Below, piece after piece: positions 26,577 through 34,815 of a stretch of 64,000 bases of DNA. Under the pieces are notes generated by a model. It was not told the DNA's origin and made no database searches. It saw only the letters and a program-made list of their open reading frames with translations. The DNA is taken from contig NZ_FNBD01000011.1 in the NCBI RefSeq assembly GCF_900102165.1, forward strand, positions 1 through 64,000. Direction: 5' to 3'. This DNA is from Cellulophaga baltica. GTDB lineage: Bacteria > Bacteroidota > Bacteroidia > Flavobacteriales > Flavobacteriaceae. Position 1 is the stretch's first letter. The number at the start of each line of letters is the position of its first letter. The translations under genes were made by a program, and so were the position numbers.

Positions 26577-27614
26577 CTAAAAATTCACATTTAAGTAAAT
26601 AGATAACCTATTTTTTAGTTCCACTTTGTCATTATTTAAATTTTGACTAATAGGCAACATCGAAACAACTCCTAACGCGTACCTACTGTAAGCTGCTTCT
26701 AGACTAACTTTACCTAGAAAAATATCGCCTTTCGTATTTGCTACTACTGCACCATATTCTTTATTAGTCTCATAGATTTCTCCTGCTACTCCTAGAATAG
26801 GCGTTAACGAGAAGTTATTATCTACATAATAGGTTTTAAAAGCATTTAGCGCGTAGTTAAACTGATTCCCAAACTGATACTCTTTTGGATTTTCTGTCTT
26901 TATGGTATAATTTAAGAGCGTACTTATCCCCCAATTCCTATAATTAAATCCATAATTAGCGGCTAATACATAATCCCAGCTTCCATTCCCCAACTGAAAA
27001 CTAGGGTTAACACTACCAGTATTATTTGCTTTATCAAATGTTCCTGTAGGTATTTTCACCCCACCTCCTACTTGTACATAATGTTCTAGTTTGATAGAAA
27101 CAATACTATCTGGTCTTACTTTTAATACATTATACATTGCCAAAACACTTACATCTCCTAAACCATTAATATGCTGCGTGGTATTGTCAGAAAATTTTCT
27201 GCTATGAAACTGGTAAGGAACAATCACATTTACCACCGTTCTTTTTAATACTGGAAAGTTACCCCACAACTGCATGGTATTAAAATTTTCATCGATCCAT
27301 GGAGAGTCATTAAAAATTCCGTCTCTAGAGCGGTACTGTTGCCCTATGTACCTTACGCCTATAAAATTGTTGTTTAATCCAGTACCGTACCCCATACTGC
27401 CGCCACTGCTCCCGCAACCACAAGTATCACAAAAATCATATACATTATCCAGGACGTGAAAATGTCCTAAACATGTGATTGGGTCTGGATCCACACTAGG
27501 AAATTTGTCATTAGCCAAGGCCTGTGAGAAACCAAGTATGCTAATTACAAATGCTATGTATAGGTACTGTAATCTAAAATTCTGCAAATCGTTCATCATC
27601 AATATATTCTTCAT
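26577..27614 (-). CDS. Outer-membrane-type protein with Cys-rich N-terminus, partner of MbnP/MbnH
   Basis: Up to 345 residues with a signal peptide (hydrophobic LYIAFVISILGFSQALA, residues 18-34). The mature start carries C48-L-G-H-F-H and the C62-DT-C65-G-C67 cluster followed by GSSGGSMGYGTG, a likely metal site. The rest alternates in the manner of an outer-membrane barrel of about 12 strands and ends in LNVNF, resembling transporter-like barrels that accompany MbnP/MbnH genes. The frame starts 41 bases inside the MbnH gene; ATGs at 27599 and 27596 are equally good starts. Translational coupling to MbnH is likely. Role in copper or haem handling is inferred from context. Confidence 0.75.
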   Translation of the reverse strand: MKNILMMNDLQNFRLQYLYIAFVISILGFSQALANDKFPSVDPDPITCLGHFHVLDNVYDFCDTCGCGSSGGSMGYGTGLNNNFIGVRYIGQQYRSRDGIFNDSPWIDENFNTMQLWGNFPVLKRTVVNVIVPYQFHSRKFSDNTTQHINGLGDVSVLAMYNVLKVRPDSIVSIKLEHYVQVGGGVKIPTGTFDKANNTGSVNPSFQLGNGSWDYVLAANYGFNYRNWGISTLLNYTIKTENPKEYQFGNQFNYALNAFKTYYVDNNFSLTPILGVAGEIYETNKEYGAVVANTKGDIFLGKVSLEAAYSRYALGVVSMLPISQNLNNDKVELKNRLSIYLNVNF

Positions 27615-28611
27615 CGGTTAATGTATTTAAAAACGCAACTAACGCTACCTTATCCCTATCAGTTAATGGTATTCCTATAGCATCGTTATGCTGAAGTTCT
27701 GGATCTAAGGTTGCAGATGCTACTACCCCATCGGTATAGAAGTCCAATACGGCTTCCAAACTCCCAAATCTCCCATCATGCATATAAGGTGCCGTTAATG
27801 CTACATTACGCAAGCTAGGCACCTTAAACTTGTATTTATCAGCTTCTAAACTGGTAGCTAAATAGCGTCCAGTATCATCTAGTTTTGCATTTGGTGCCAA
27901 ACCATTATTCCTGAAACTATTATCCGTAAACAAATCTGTAGCGTGGCAAGAAGCACAATTACTTTCAAAAACAGCCAAACCTTCTTGTTCGGTTATTGAT
28001 AGTGTAATACCATCTTCATTTCTAACATATTTATCATATTTAGAATTGGAAGAAACCATCATCACCATAAACTGAGATAAGGCTTTTAAAAAATATTCCA
28101 TAGTAACTTCACCATCTACAAAAGCTTCCGAAAATAACTGTTGATACTCGCTGTCCGCAGCTAATTTATCAAGGACATTTGTTATCGTCTCATCCATTTC
28201 TACTGCGTTGGTAATTGGAGCTATAGGAAAGAGGTCTAAATGATCTATGGCACCGTCCCACATAAAATGCGACATGTATGCCATATTTTGTATAGAAGGT
28301 GTGTTCCTTGTCCCCTCTAGATCATCTACTCCATGACTAAATTGGTGTCCATGATGCGTAAAAGCCGAATTCTGTTCATGACAAAATCCACAAGAAATAT
28401 AGCCTACCCGTGACAGGTTTCCATCATAGAACAATTTCTTACCTAGTTCAAATCCCATTTCCGTAGGTGGATTCGCTTCTAAGTCATACACTAATGCTGG
28501 AAAATTACTAGGCTGCTCAAAAACTAAAGCCTCGTTAACCGCAACATATTCGGCATCATTTGAACAAGAAATAATCAGGAGCAAACTAAAAAAAATAAGT
28601 ATTTTTTTCAT
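27574..28611 (-). CDS. mbnH: MbnH-like di-haem cytochrome c peroxidase/MauG-family lipoprotein
   Basis: The 345-residue protein has a lipobox (LLLIISCSND, Cys16) and two c-type haem motifs, CGFCH (Cys74, Cys77, His78) and CASCH (Cys219, Cys222, His223), as in bacterial di-haem peroxidases and MauG. A conserved Trp in SHFMWDG (about 118) and the loop TAPYMHDGRFGSLE (about 273-286) also fit. In the methanobactin-associated system and in isolated MbnP/H pairs, MbnH oxidises a tryptophan of MbnP to kynurenine, allowing MbnP to bind copper. It is 59 bases from mbnP and overlaps the barrel gene. A simple peroxidase role is the alternative. Confidence 0.85.
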   Translation of the reverse strand: MKKILIFFSLLLIISCSNDAEYVAVNEALVFEQPSNFPALVYDLEANPPTEMGFELGKKLFYDGNLSRVGYISCGFCHEQNSAFTHHGHQFSHGVDDLEGTRNTPSIQNMAYMSHFMWDGAIDHLDLFPIAPITNAVEMDETITNVLDKLAADSEYQQLFSEAFVDGEVTMEYFLKALSQFMVMMVSSNSKYDKYVRNEDGITLSITEQEGLAVFESNCASCHATDLFTDNSFRNNGLAPNAKLDDTGRYLATSLEADKYKFKVPSLRNVALTAPYMHDGRFGSLEAVLDFYTDGVVASATLDPELQHNDAIGIPLTDRDKVALVAFLNTLTDEEYIDDERFAEF

Positions 28612-28670
28612 TGATATGCTATTAATACCTACAATACAAGAACTGTATTGCAGGTAATTTATATGATTTC

Positions 28671-29462
28671 TTAATGTCCGTTTCCGTTATGTACATGATC
28701 CACAGCAAACATTTCTGAAGCATTTACAGCTACTAATGGTGCTTTTTCTGCATCTGTCATTAAAATTGCTTTTTCGGATAACTTAAGATTATTGGTAGCT
28801 ACTAAGATTTTAGAGGCATCTATTTTCAAATGAATGTTAGCGTCCATTTCATCACTTACCATAACAGTAGTTGGTAAGGCTAGACTAACTTCCTCATAAT
28901 TCACTAAATCTCCAATTCTACCTAAATGAACTTTAAAATCGGTTTCTTCTGTAACCGATTCAGAAGTAAAAGTACCTTCATAATTGATATACTTGTATCC
29001 TGCAGTCCATGACCATGTTAAATTATGCGCTTCTGCACGGGTCCATAAATCTCCTTGGCCTTCACCGCCTTGTTGGAATTTCTCATCATCTATACCCACA
29101 CCGAATTTTAGGGTCGTATATTCTCCTGAAGGAATATTAGGCAAAGCGATATCTTCTAAATCTGCCTCTTGACTGATAATAAAATAACTATCATCTTTAG
29201 GAAAAACATATTCATTTCCATCAACGTCTATTAAGCTAAAATTACTCACAATGTAGCTTAGGCGAGTCACCGTAAGTACTTCTCCATTAGTGTTTGCTGC
29301 ATTCGTGGTTCCTAAAATTAGATCGTTACCTGCGTATCCATTGTCAAAAGTTACCGAAACCTCTCCAGCTCCCGTTAATCCCATGGCATCATCGTCGTCA
29401 TTATCACAAGAAATAGCAAGTATAGAAATCAGTGCCAATAAGGCTATTTTAAAATTTTTCAT
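28671..29462 (-). CDS. mbnP: MbnP-family copper-binding lipoprotein
   Basis: The 263-residue protein has a lipobox (ILAISCDND, Cys19) and the MbnP fold pattern: EVSVTFDNGYAGNDLILG, LSYIVSNFSLIDVDG, and GDLWTRAEAHNLTWSWTAGY with Trp140, Trp150 and Trp152, the region where MbnP carries the tryptophan that MbnH converts to kynurenine. The C-terminus is His-rich (VDHVHNGNGH). It is the first large gene of the minus-strand cassette. No methanobactin precursor or biosynthesis gene is visible nearby, so this would be the methanobactin-independent version, probably for copper acquisition or homeostasis. Confidence 0.85.
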   Translation of the reverse strand: MKNFKIALLALISILAISCDNDDDDAMGLTGAGEVSVTFDNGYAGNDLILGTTNAANTNGEVLTVTRLSYIVSNFSLIDVDGNEYVFPKDDSYFIISQEADLEDIALPNIPSGEYTTLKFGVGIDDEKFQQGGEGQGDLWTRAEAHNLTWSWTAGYKYINYEGTFTSESVTEETDFKVHLGRIGDLVNYEEVSLALPTTVMVSDEMDANIHLKIDASKILVATNNLKLSEKAILMTDAEKAPLVAVNASEMFAVDHVHNGNGH

Positions 29463-29498
29463 TTAATTATTTATTAAGAATATTGTGTAATTGCGTAT

Positions 29499-29513
29499 AG
29501 CGCTTAAAGCGCT
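29499..29513. repeat. Short dyad upstream of mbnP (candidate operator)
   Basis: AGCGCTTAAAGCGCT is a 7-bp inverted repeat around a single central base, within GTATAGCGCTTAAAGCGCTT. It is G+C-rich against its surroundings and lies 37 bases before the mbnP start codon, a fitting place for an operator. A one-base loop rules out a normal RNA hairpin. Confidence 0.4.
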
Positions 29514-29672
29514 TATACCTTGTTTTTTTAAGTATGTAAAATGTAAGTTTTGAATAAAACCTAGAAATAAAAAAGATTACAGCATACAAAAATTCGTACA
29601 GCAAGAAAGGTCAAAATGTGGATTCTCCTGTTGTTTGAATAAAAATGCTATGGTTTACTTCTATTAAGAATA

Positions 29673-30038
29673 CTACGCAATAGGTGGCTTAATAAGGTTG
29701 TTGTAGAAATTAAATGAATATAAGGTTTCGCTATACGTCATAGGCAAAACTACATATTCCGTTGTATTAGAAAGTGCATTAAAATCTGCAGTATACGCTG
29801 AGAAATAGACTAAAGAAAAAGCATTTTCAATAGGCGTTTTTTTATTTGCATCATTCGCTTTAGATTCCTCCGCTAATTTTGTCATTAGATAACATTTACC
29901 ATTACAGTTTAGTTCTGGTTTATCTTTATTAATACAAAGGACTTCTGAGATATAATCATAATTAAAAACATACTCCACTAACGGGAAAGTAGGTTTTAAG
30001 CAAATAAGAATTGCTATTATGATCAAACTATGTTTCAT
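29673..30038 (-). CDS. Small exported/membrane protein with CxxxC metal-site motif
   Basis: The 121-residue protein has one N-terminal hydrophobic segment (MKHSLIIIAILICLKPTF) and then NYDYISEVLCINKDKPELNC, with the motif LNCNGKCYLMTKLAEE. Cys35, Cys45 and Cys49 are the only later cysteines. I recognise this as a common Bacteroidota small protein found beside copper and TonB-receptor genes; no function is proven. It lies 210 bases upstream of mbnP, same strand, so it may be a separate unit or the first gene of the cassette. An exact TAnnTTTG box (minus strand, 30043-30050) lies just five bases from the ATG, which would make the message nearly leaderless. Confidence 0.72.
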   Translation of the reverse strand: MKHSLIIIAILICLKPTFPLVEYVFNYDYISEVLCINKDKPELNCNGKCYLMTKLAEESKANDANKKTPIENAFSLVYFSAYTADFNALSNTTEYVVLPMTYSETLYSFNFYNNLIKPPIA

Positions 30039-30238
30039 ACTACAAATATATGTTTGAAATAATTCTTCTCTAAATAATAAGGCTTAATTTTTAGTATATT
30101 TTTAAGAAAATAAGTACAACCCTTAAACTTTTATGCGACTCCACATCACGGACGAGTGAAAACCAAATAGTCACCTAGCTATAATCTTTTATTTTTGTAC
30201 AGAACCCATTAGAAATATCTCTGGTTTCATAAAGTATA

Positions 30239-30697
30239 TTAAGAAATCCCTTTCATGGTTAAGTATGTGGTGACCCAAACGATTAGCGAAGAAAAAAAGA
30301 TACCAATAGTGTTGGCTAAAAAAGCTTTTTTCTTTTCTATTTTAAAGAGGTATGTAGCTATACTCCCAGCATAAACACCTGTTCCTGGCACGGGTAACAT
30401 TACAAAAAATATAAGCCCCCAAAAACCGTATTTAATAATCTTATCACCAGAGCCTACTTTTGCCTTTCTAGCAACATAGATAGCTGATTTTTTATAAAAT
30501 TTCCAACGAAGAAAGTAATGATTGATTTTATCTAAAAAAAACATCATTAATGGAAATACAAGAACATTGGCCGAAAAACAAAGTAAAAAAACCAAATAAA
30601 TATTTAACCCTCTTAGCATGCCAAAAGGAATTCCCACTTTAGCTTCTCCGAAAGGAGAAATACTCCATAGCATGGCGATAATATAATCTATGATCAC
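30239..30697 (-). CDS. Small multidrug export family membrane protein (Sm_multidrug_ex)
   Basis: The 152-residue protein has about four hydrophobic helices and the family pattern: SPFGEAKVGIPFGMLRGLN near the N-terminus and FFVMLPVPGTGVYAGSIATY (about 98-117), as in PF06695. The family name comes from one early report; transport activity is not established for most members. The gene is divergent from the capsule phosphatase gene, with 128 bases between the starts. It is not clearly connected with the polysaccharide genes. Confidence 0.82.
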   Translation of the reverse strand: MIIDYIIAMLWSISPFGEAKVGIPFGMLRGLNIYLVFLLCFSANVLVFPLMMFFLDKINHYFLRWKFYKKSAIYVARKAKVGSGDKIIKYGFWGLIFFVMLPVPGTGVYAGSIATYLFKIEKKKAFLANTIGIFFSSLIVWVTTYLTMKGIS

Positions 30698-30800
30698 TTT
30701 TTTTCCGCAAAAATAAGGTTAGATAATGTACTAAATTGTAATAAAATCATAAAATAATTTTAAAAGTAGTTCGTGCGTGGATTTTTCTTAATATATAAGG

Positions 30801-30808
30801 TATTTTTG
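30801..30808 (+). promoter_or_regulatory. -7 box for the CpsB-type phosphatase gene
   Basis: TATTTTTG is an exact TAnnTTTG match, 17 bases before the ATG at 30826, giving a leader of about 12 bases. No TTG is obvious 17-23 bases upstream. Confidence 0.45.
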
Positions 30809-30825
30809 TACTCTAATTTGCATGC

Positions 30826-31563
30826 ATGTTTCATATTTTTCAAAAGAAAAAATTTTTAGTTGATCTCCTTAATGGTTTTGTTGATATTCATAATCATATA
30901 CTTCCTGGAATTGATGATGGTGCAAAAACCGTAGAAGATTCCATGAATTTGATTCATGAATTCAAGCAATTGGGTGTTCATAAATTTGTGGCTACGCCTC
31001 ATATAATGGACAATTATTATCCGAATAATTCTAAAACTATTTCTCAAGCATTAGCGCTTTTAAAAAATGAGTTGATGAAAAAAGGAATGACTCAAATTTC
31101 AATTGATGCTGCTGCGGAACATATGATTGATGCTAATTTTGATCACTTGTTAGAGCGTTCTGAGGTCATGCCTATTCGTAATGAATATTTATTAGTTGAG
31201 ATGTCTTATTTACAGGCTTCTATTAACTTTGAAGATGCTACTCAAAAAATAACTACTTCACAGTATTTCCCAATACTAGCGCATCCAGAACGTTACAATT
31301 ACCTACATAAGACTAAAAAATATGCACAGTATAAGCAAATGGGTATCCTGTTTCAATTAAATATGTTGTCTTTAGGGGGCTATTATGGAGATTCTGTAAA
31401 GAAATGTGCTTACCAACTATTGGAAAATAATCAAATTGATTTTATCGCTTCAGACGTCCATAGACTTCAGCACATCGGTGAACTTAAGAAAATTCAACTC
31501 AATCAAAAAACAATTGATTATTTACTTCCAATATTAGATAGAACAGTGAATCACTTTAGCTAA
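30826..31563 (+). CDS. CpsB/YwqE-type tyrosine-protein phosphatase (PHP fold)
   Basis: The 245-residue protein has the metal-binding PHP motif VDIHNHILPGIDDGAK (about 19-34), later metal ligands in ATPHI, AAAEHM and LAHPERYNYL, and ASDVHRL near the C-terminus. CpsB-type enzymes dephosphorylate the Tyr tail of the bacterial tyrosine kinase that drives capsule export. The partner kinase is encoded next door on the opposite strand, and the two stop codons interlock within the four bases 31560-31563. Confidence 0.9.
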   Translation: MFHIFQKKKFLVDLLNGFVDIHNHILPGIDDGAKTVEDSMNLIHEFKQLGVHKFVATPHIMDNYYPNNSKTISQALALLKNELMKKGMTQISIDAAAEHMIDANFDHLLERSEVMPIRNEYLLVEMSYLQASINFEDATQKITTSQYFPILAHPERYNYLHKTKKYAQYKQMGILFQLNMLSLGGYYGDSVKKCAYQLLENNQIDFIASDVHRLQHIGELKKIQLNQKTIDYLLPILDRTVNHFS

Positions 31564-33929
31564 GCCCAAAATTTCCACCATTTCTTTTCTTCAGCCGAAT
31601 ACCCATATCCGTATTTACCACCATAGCCTAGGTCAGAATTTTTAACATCATTCACGACAAATGACAAGTTCTTCAGTTTTCCTTCAGCTTGTAATTTTAA
31701 TGGAAATTGAATGACGCTATTTTCAGTCACTCCTGCTCTAGTAACATATAAGATATGATTTGCATACTCACTGATGATTAAAGTATCAGAAACAACCATT
31801 AAAGGTGCTGTATCGACAATAACATAATCATATAGACCACTCATTTCCTGCAACAAGCCTTCAATTCTATCACTCATTAAAAGTTCTGCCGGATTGGCTG
31901 GTATTTTTCCTGAGTAAATGATATCAATGGTACTATTATTGACCAAAAGCGAATTGATAATCTCTTTAGAGGAGATGTTATCATCTTTTAGATATTCTGT
32001 TAAGCCTATATTGTTTTTCTCGTTAGAAGCGTATTTTAGCTTATCTATATTTTTTTGATTGTCATTAAAGAAGTTTCCAATTTTAGGGTTTCTAATATCA
32101 GCTCCTATTAATAACACCTTCTTATTGGTATTTGCCAGAATCATAGACAAATTAGACGATAAGAACGTTTTCCCTTCCCCTGAAACACTCGAGGTTACAT
32201 AAATGATATTTCCTTTCTGGTCTCCTATCTTATTGTTTTTGATTAAATAATCTAAGTTGGTCCTTAATATTCGTAGTGATTCTGCCAATACAGAACGATC
32301 ATCGTTTAAAACCATCTTAGATTCGCTTCTAGAAATTTTAGGAAGCTCTGCTAATACGGCATTATTGACAGTGATTTTCTCTAAGTTTATTTTATTAGAA
32401 ATTTTATTATCTAATAAATCTCGAGTATATATTATTGAGAAGGGAAGTAATAAACCTAAGATAAAAGAAGCTAAAAATATAATTGGCTTTTTAGGCGAAA
32501 CAGGATTTTGGCTTGTATTGTAAGCCCATTCAATTATTTTAGATTTGGGACTTGCCGAAGCAAAAGTAATTTGTGACTCTTCCCGCTTCTGAAGTAAATA
32601 TAAATATAAAGATTCTGTAGTCTGCTGCTTTCTGGTAATATCTCTTAAGGCTCTTTCATTACGAGGAGCAGAATATATTTTTGAATTAATTACAGAACGC
32701 TGGCTACTTAAACTATTTACCTGTAAACCTAAATTATTAGTCATACCACTTAAACTAGATTGCATGGTACGCTTAAGCCCTGACAATTCTTGATCCAAGT
32801 TTACTATAATTGGATTTTTCTCATTAGAACTTTCTAATAGCCGCTTACGCTCTAAGACAAGCTCATTATATTTATTAGTCGTATTGGCTATTGAAGGATC
32901 CGATAGTCCAATATTGGTTGGCAAGATATCATAACCACTTTGCGTATCCACAATTTCTTTCATGGAAGAAGCCATCTGCAACTGGGTCGTCATATTTTGA
33001 AGTTCTTGTTCATTCGCAGCTCCAAAATTTAAATTTATGTTAGCTTCCGATGCAATATCTGTTAGTCCTTTATCTGTTTTAAAATCTTGAGCATTTTGAT
33101 CTACTGAAGCTAAATTATCATAGATACTCGTAATCCTATCGTTGATAAAGTCCGAAGTTCTATCTGCTACTGCCTTTTTGTCTGCAACAGCATTATCATT
33201 ATAGATAACTATTAAACTATTTAAAATGTCCCTAGCCTTCTCCTGAACAGGATCTGTTAAAGATAAATTGATAATATTGGATTTTTCATCTGCTGGTGCT
33301 ATTAATATTTTTTTTTGATAATTGACCACCATGTTCTCCAAAGGAGATATCTCAACTCTTAATTGTTTTCCTATATATTTTTTAAAAAAGGGCGGATTTG
33401 GAGTTATAATTAAATCTCCAAGTTTAGAAGGTATATTCTTTCCAAAAGCATAAGTTTTAGACGTTTCACTCTTACCTTCAATCAATGTAAATTCATTATC
33501 GTTTTTAATCCCAATAACTAAGTTTAATTTTGCTTTGTACAATAGCGAATCCGCACCAATAAAGTTTAATTTTATAGGTTCATTTTTATAAATCTCAGCA
33601 TCTTTTATGGTTCCCTTGACCATAAAAATAGTGTTGAGGCCAAGTTTTAAGACAACATCTGTAACATTAGCTCTAGATTTTATAATTTCTATTTCATCCT
33701 CAATATTATTTTTACTTCCAGAAAAAACATCTAAATCTTGAAAAACATCCATAGAAGATCCTGATTGATCATCTTCTAATATCTGAATTTTACTTTGAGC
33801 CGAATATTGTGGTACAGAATACCTGATAAAAAAGAAGGCACACACTAATGAGATTATAACACAAAGTAAAAACCAATACCAATTTTTAGCATATTTCTTT
33901 ATGATTTCATTTAAATCGGAATTCTCCAT
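31560..33929 (-). CDS. Wzc-like polysaccharide co-polymerase/BY-kinase
   Basis: The 789-residue protein has a Wzz-like N-terminal domain, a first membrane helix near residues 18-37, a long periplasmic coiled-coil region with a GNVR-type segment (about 430-460), a second helix near 480-500, and a cytoplasmic BY-kinase. The kinase shows Walker A SSVSGEGKT (about 577-586), Walker A' VLLIGADIRNP and Walker B YDYVIVDTAP (about 700). The tail GYGGKYGYGY supplies four Tyr, the expected autophosphorylation cluster. It controls chain length and export with the Wza-like protein, 58 bases upstream, and is presumably reset by the CpsB-like phosphatase. Confidence 0.92.
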   Translation of the reverse strand: MENSDLNEIIKKYAKNWYWFLLCVIISLVCAFFFIRYSVPQYSAQSKIQILEDDQSGSSMDVFQDLDVFSGSKNNIEDEIEIIKSRANVTDVVLKLGLNTIFMVKGTIKDAEIYKNEPIKLNFIGADSLLYKAKLNLVIGIKNDNEFTLIEGKSETSKTYAFGKNIPSKLGDLIITPNPPFFKKYIGKQLRVEISPLENMVVNYQKKILIAPADEKSNIINLSLTDPVQEKARDILNSLIVIYNDNAVADKKAVADRTSDFINDRITSIYDNLASVDQNAQDFKTDKGLTDIASEANINLNFGAANEQELQNMTTQLQMASSMKEIVDTQSGYDILPTNIGLSDPSIANTTNKYNELVLERKRLLESSNEKNPIIVNLDQELSGLKRTMQSSLSGMTNNLGLQVNSLSSQRSVINSKIYSAPRNERALRDITRKQQTTESLYLYLLQKREESQITFASASPKSKIIEWAYNTSQNPVSPKKPIIFLASFILGLLLPFSIIYTRDLLDNKISNKINLEKITVNNAVLAELPKISRSESKMVLNDDRSVLAESLRILRTNLDYLIKNNKIGDQKGNIIYVTSSVSGEGKTFLSSNLSMILANTNKKVLLIGADIRNPKIGNFFNDNQKNIDKLKYASNEKNNIGLTEYLKDDNISSKEIINSLLVNNSTIDIIYSGKIPANPAELLMSDRIEGLLQEMSGLYDYVIVDTAPLMVVSDTLIISEYANHILYVTRAGVTENSVIQFPLKLQAEGKLKNLSFVVNDVKNSDLGYGGKYGYGYSAEEKKWWKFWA

Positions 33930-33987
33930 TGAGTTTAAATAATAATTAGAATTTATATAAATAGAATAAAGGCTATATTTTGTAAAA

Positions 33988-34773
33988 TTAGTTACGTGTC
34001 AATAATAATACTGTAGAGGTTATTAAGACAGAAGCAATAGAAATAGCTATAGTGGCTCTGTTATCTAAAGCAGAAGAAGTAATAGCAGACTTATTAGGCT
34101 CCACATAGACTACGTCATTTTGCGTTAAGTAAAACACAGGAGATTTCATAGCCTCTTTGCTTGTTAAATCTATTCTATGGTGAACAAAGGTACCATTGAA
34201 CTCACGAATTACTAAAATGTTCTCGCGCATACCCTTTATATTTAAATCCCCCGCTAAACCAATAGCCTCTAATATGGTAATTTGCTCTCCATTTACAGGG
34301 TAGGTACCTGGTCTATTTACCTGTCCTAAGATGGAGATAGAAAAGTTCTGTAATCTAATATTGATGATTGGATCTTTCAGATAATCTGATAATTTCCCTT
34401 TTAGTAGTTCTCTTAATTCATCAGAAGATAATCCTGATATTTTTATTTGTCCAATTACAGGAAAATCTATATTACCATTTTGGTCTACCAAATAGTCTAC
34501 TTGTTGCGGTACTCCACTACCTATTCCTCCAGTAGATCCACCTCTAAATAAGTTAAAAGGAGCACTCGCTTCTGGGTTTAATGTAGAAATAAAAATACTC
34601 ACAACATCATCTACCTTAAACTTAGGTACAAATTGTGTTTCGTCAATAAGCGTTTCATAATCACTGATGTCTTGAAAATAGACAACATCTTTTTTAGAAC
34701 CGCAAGAAGATAACAGTAAAGTGGCTGCACACAGTACTAAGGCAAATTTCATTTTTAATGTAGTTTTTAACAT
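33988..34773 (-). CDS. Wza-like polysaccharide export lipoprotein
   Basis: The 261-residue protein has a lipobox (ATLLLSSCGSKK), the polysaccharide export (Poly_export) domain (VDDVVSIFISTLNPEAS, then GNIDFPVIGQIKISGLSSDE) and an SLBB-type domain (FSISILGQVNRPGTYPVNGE). A C-terminal hydrophobic helix (TIAISIASVLITSTVLLLT, about 240-258) fits the outer-membrane barrel helix of Wza. Translation may start at 34773 or at the Met eight residues in (34752). It lies between the wzc-like and PglF-like genes, all read leftward, so it belongs to one operon. It should form the outer-membrane pore. Confidence 0.9.
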   Translation of the reverse strand: MLKTTLKMKFALVLCAATLLLSSCGSKKDVVYFQDISDYETLIDETQFVPKFKVDDVVSIFISTLNPEASAPFNLFRGGSTGGIGSGVPQQVDYLVDQNGNIDFPVIGQIKISGLSSDELRELLKGKLSDYLKDPIINIRLQNFSISILGQVNRPGTYPVNGEQITILEAIGLAGDLNIKGMRENILVIREFNGTFVHHRIDLTSKEAMKSPVFYLTQNDVVYVEPNKSAITSSALDNRATIAISIASVLITSTVLLLTRN

Positions 34774-34815
34774 GTTCTCGATTATTAGTATATAATTGTT
34801 TTAATATAAGTATCT

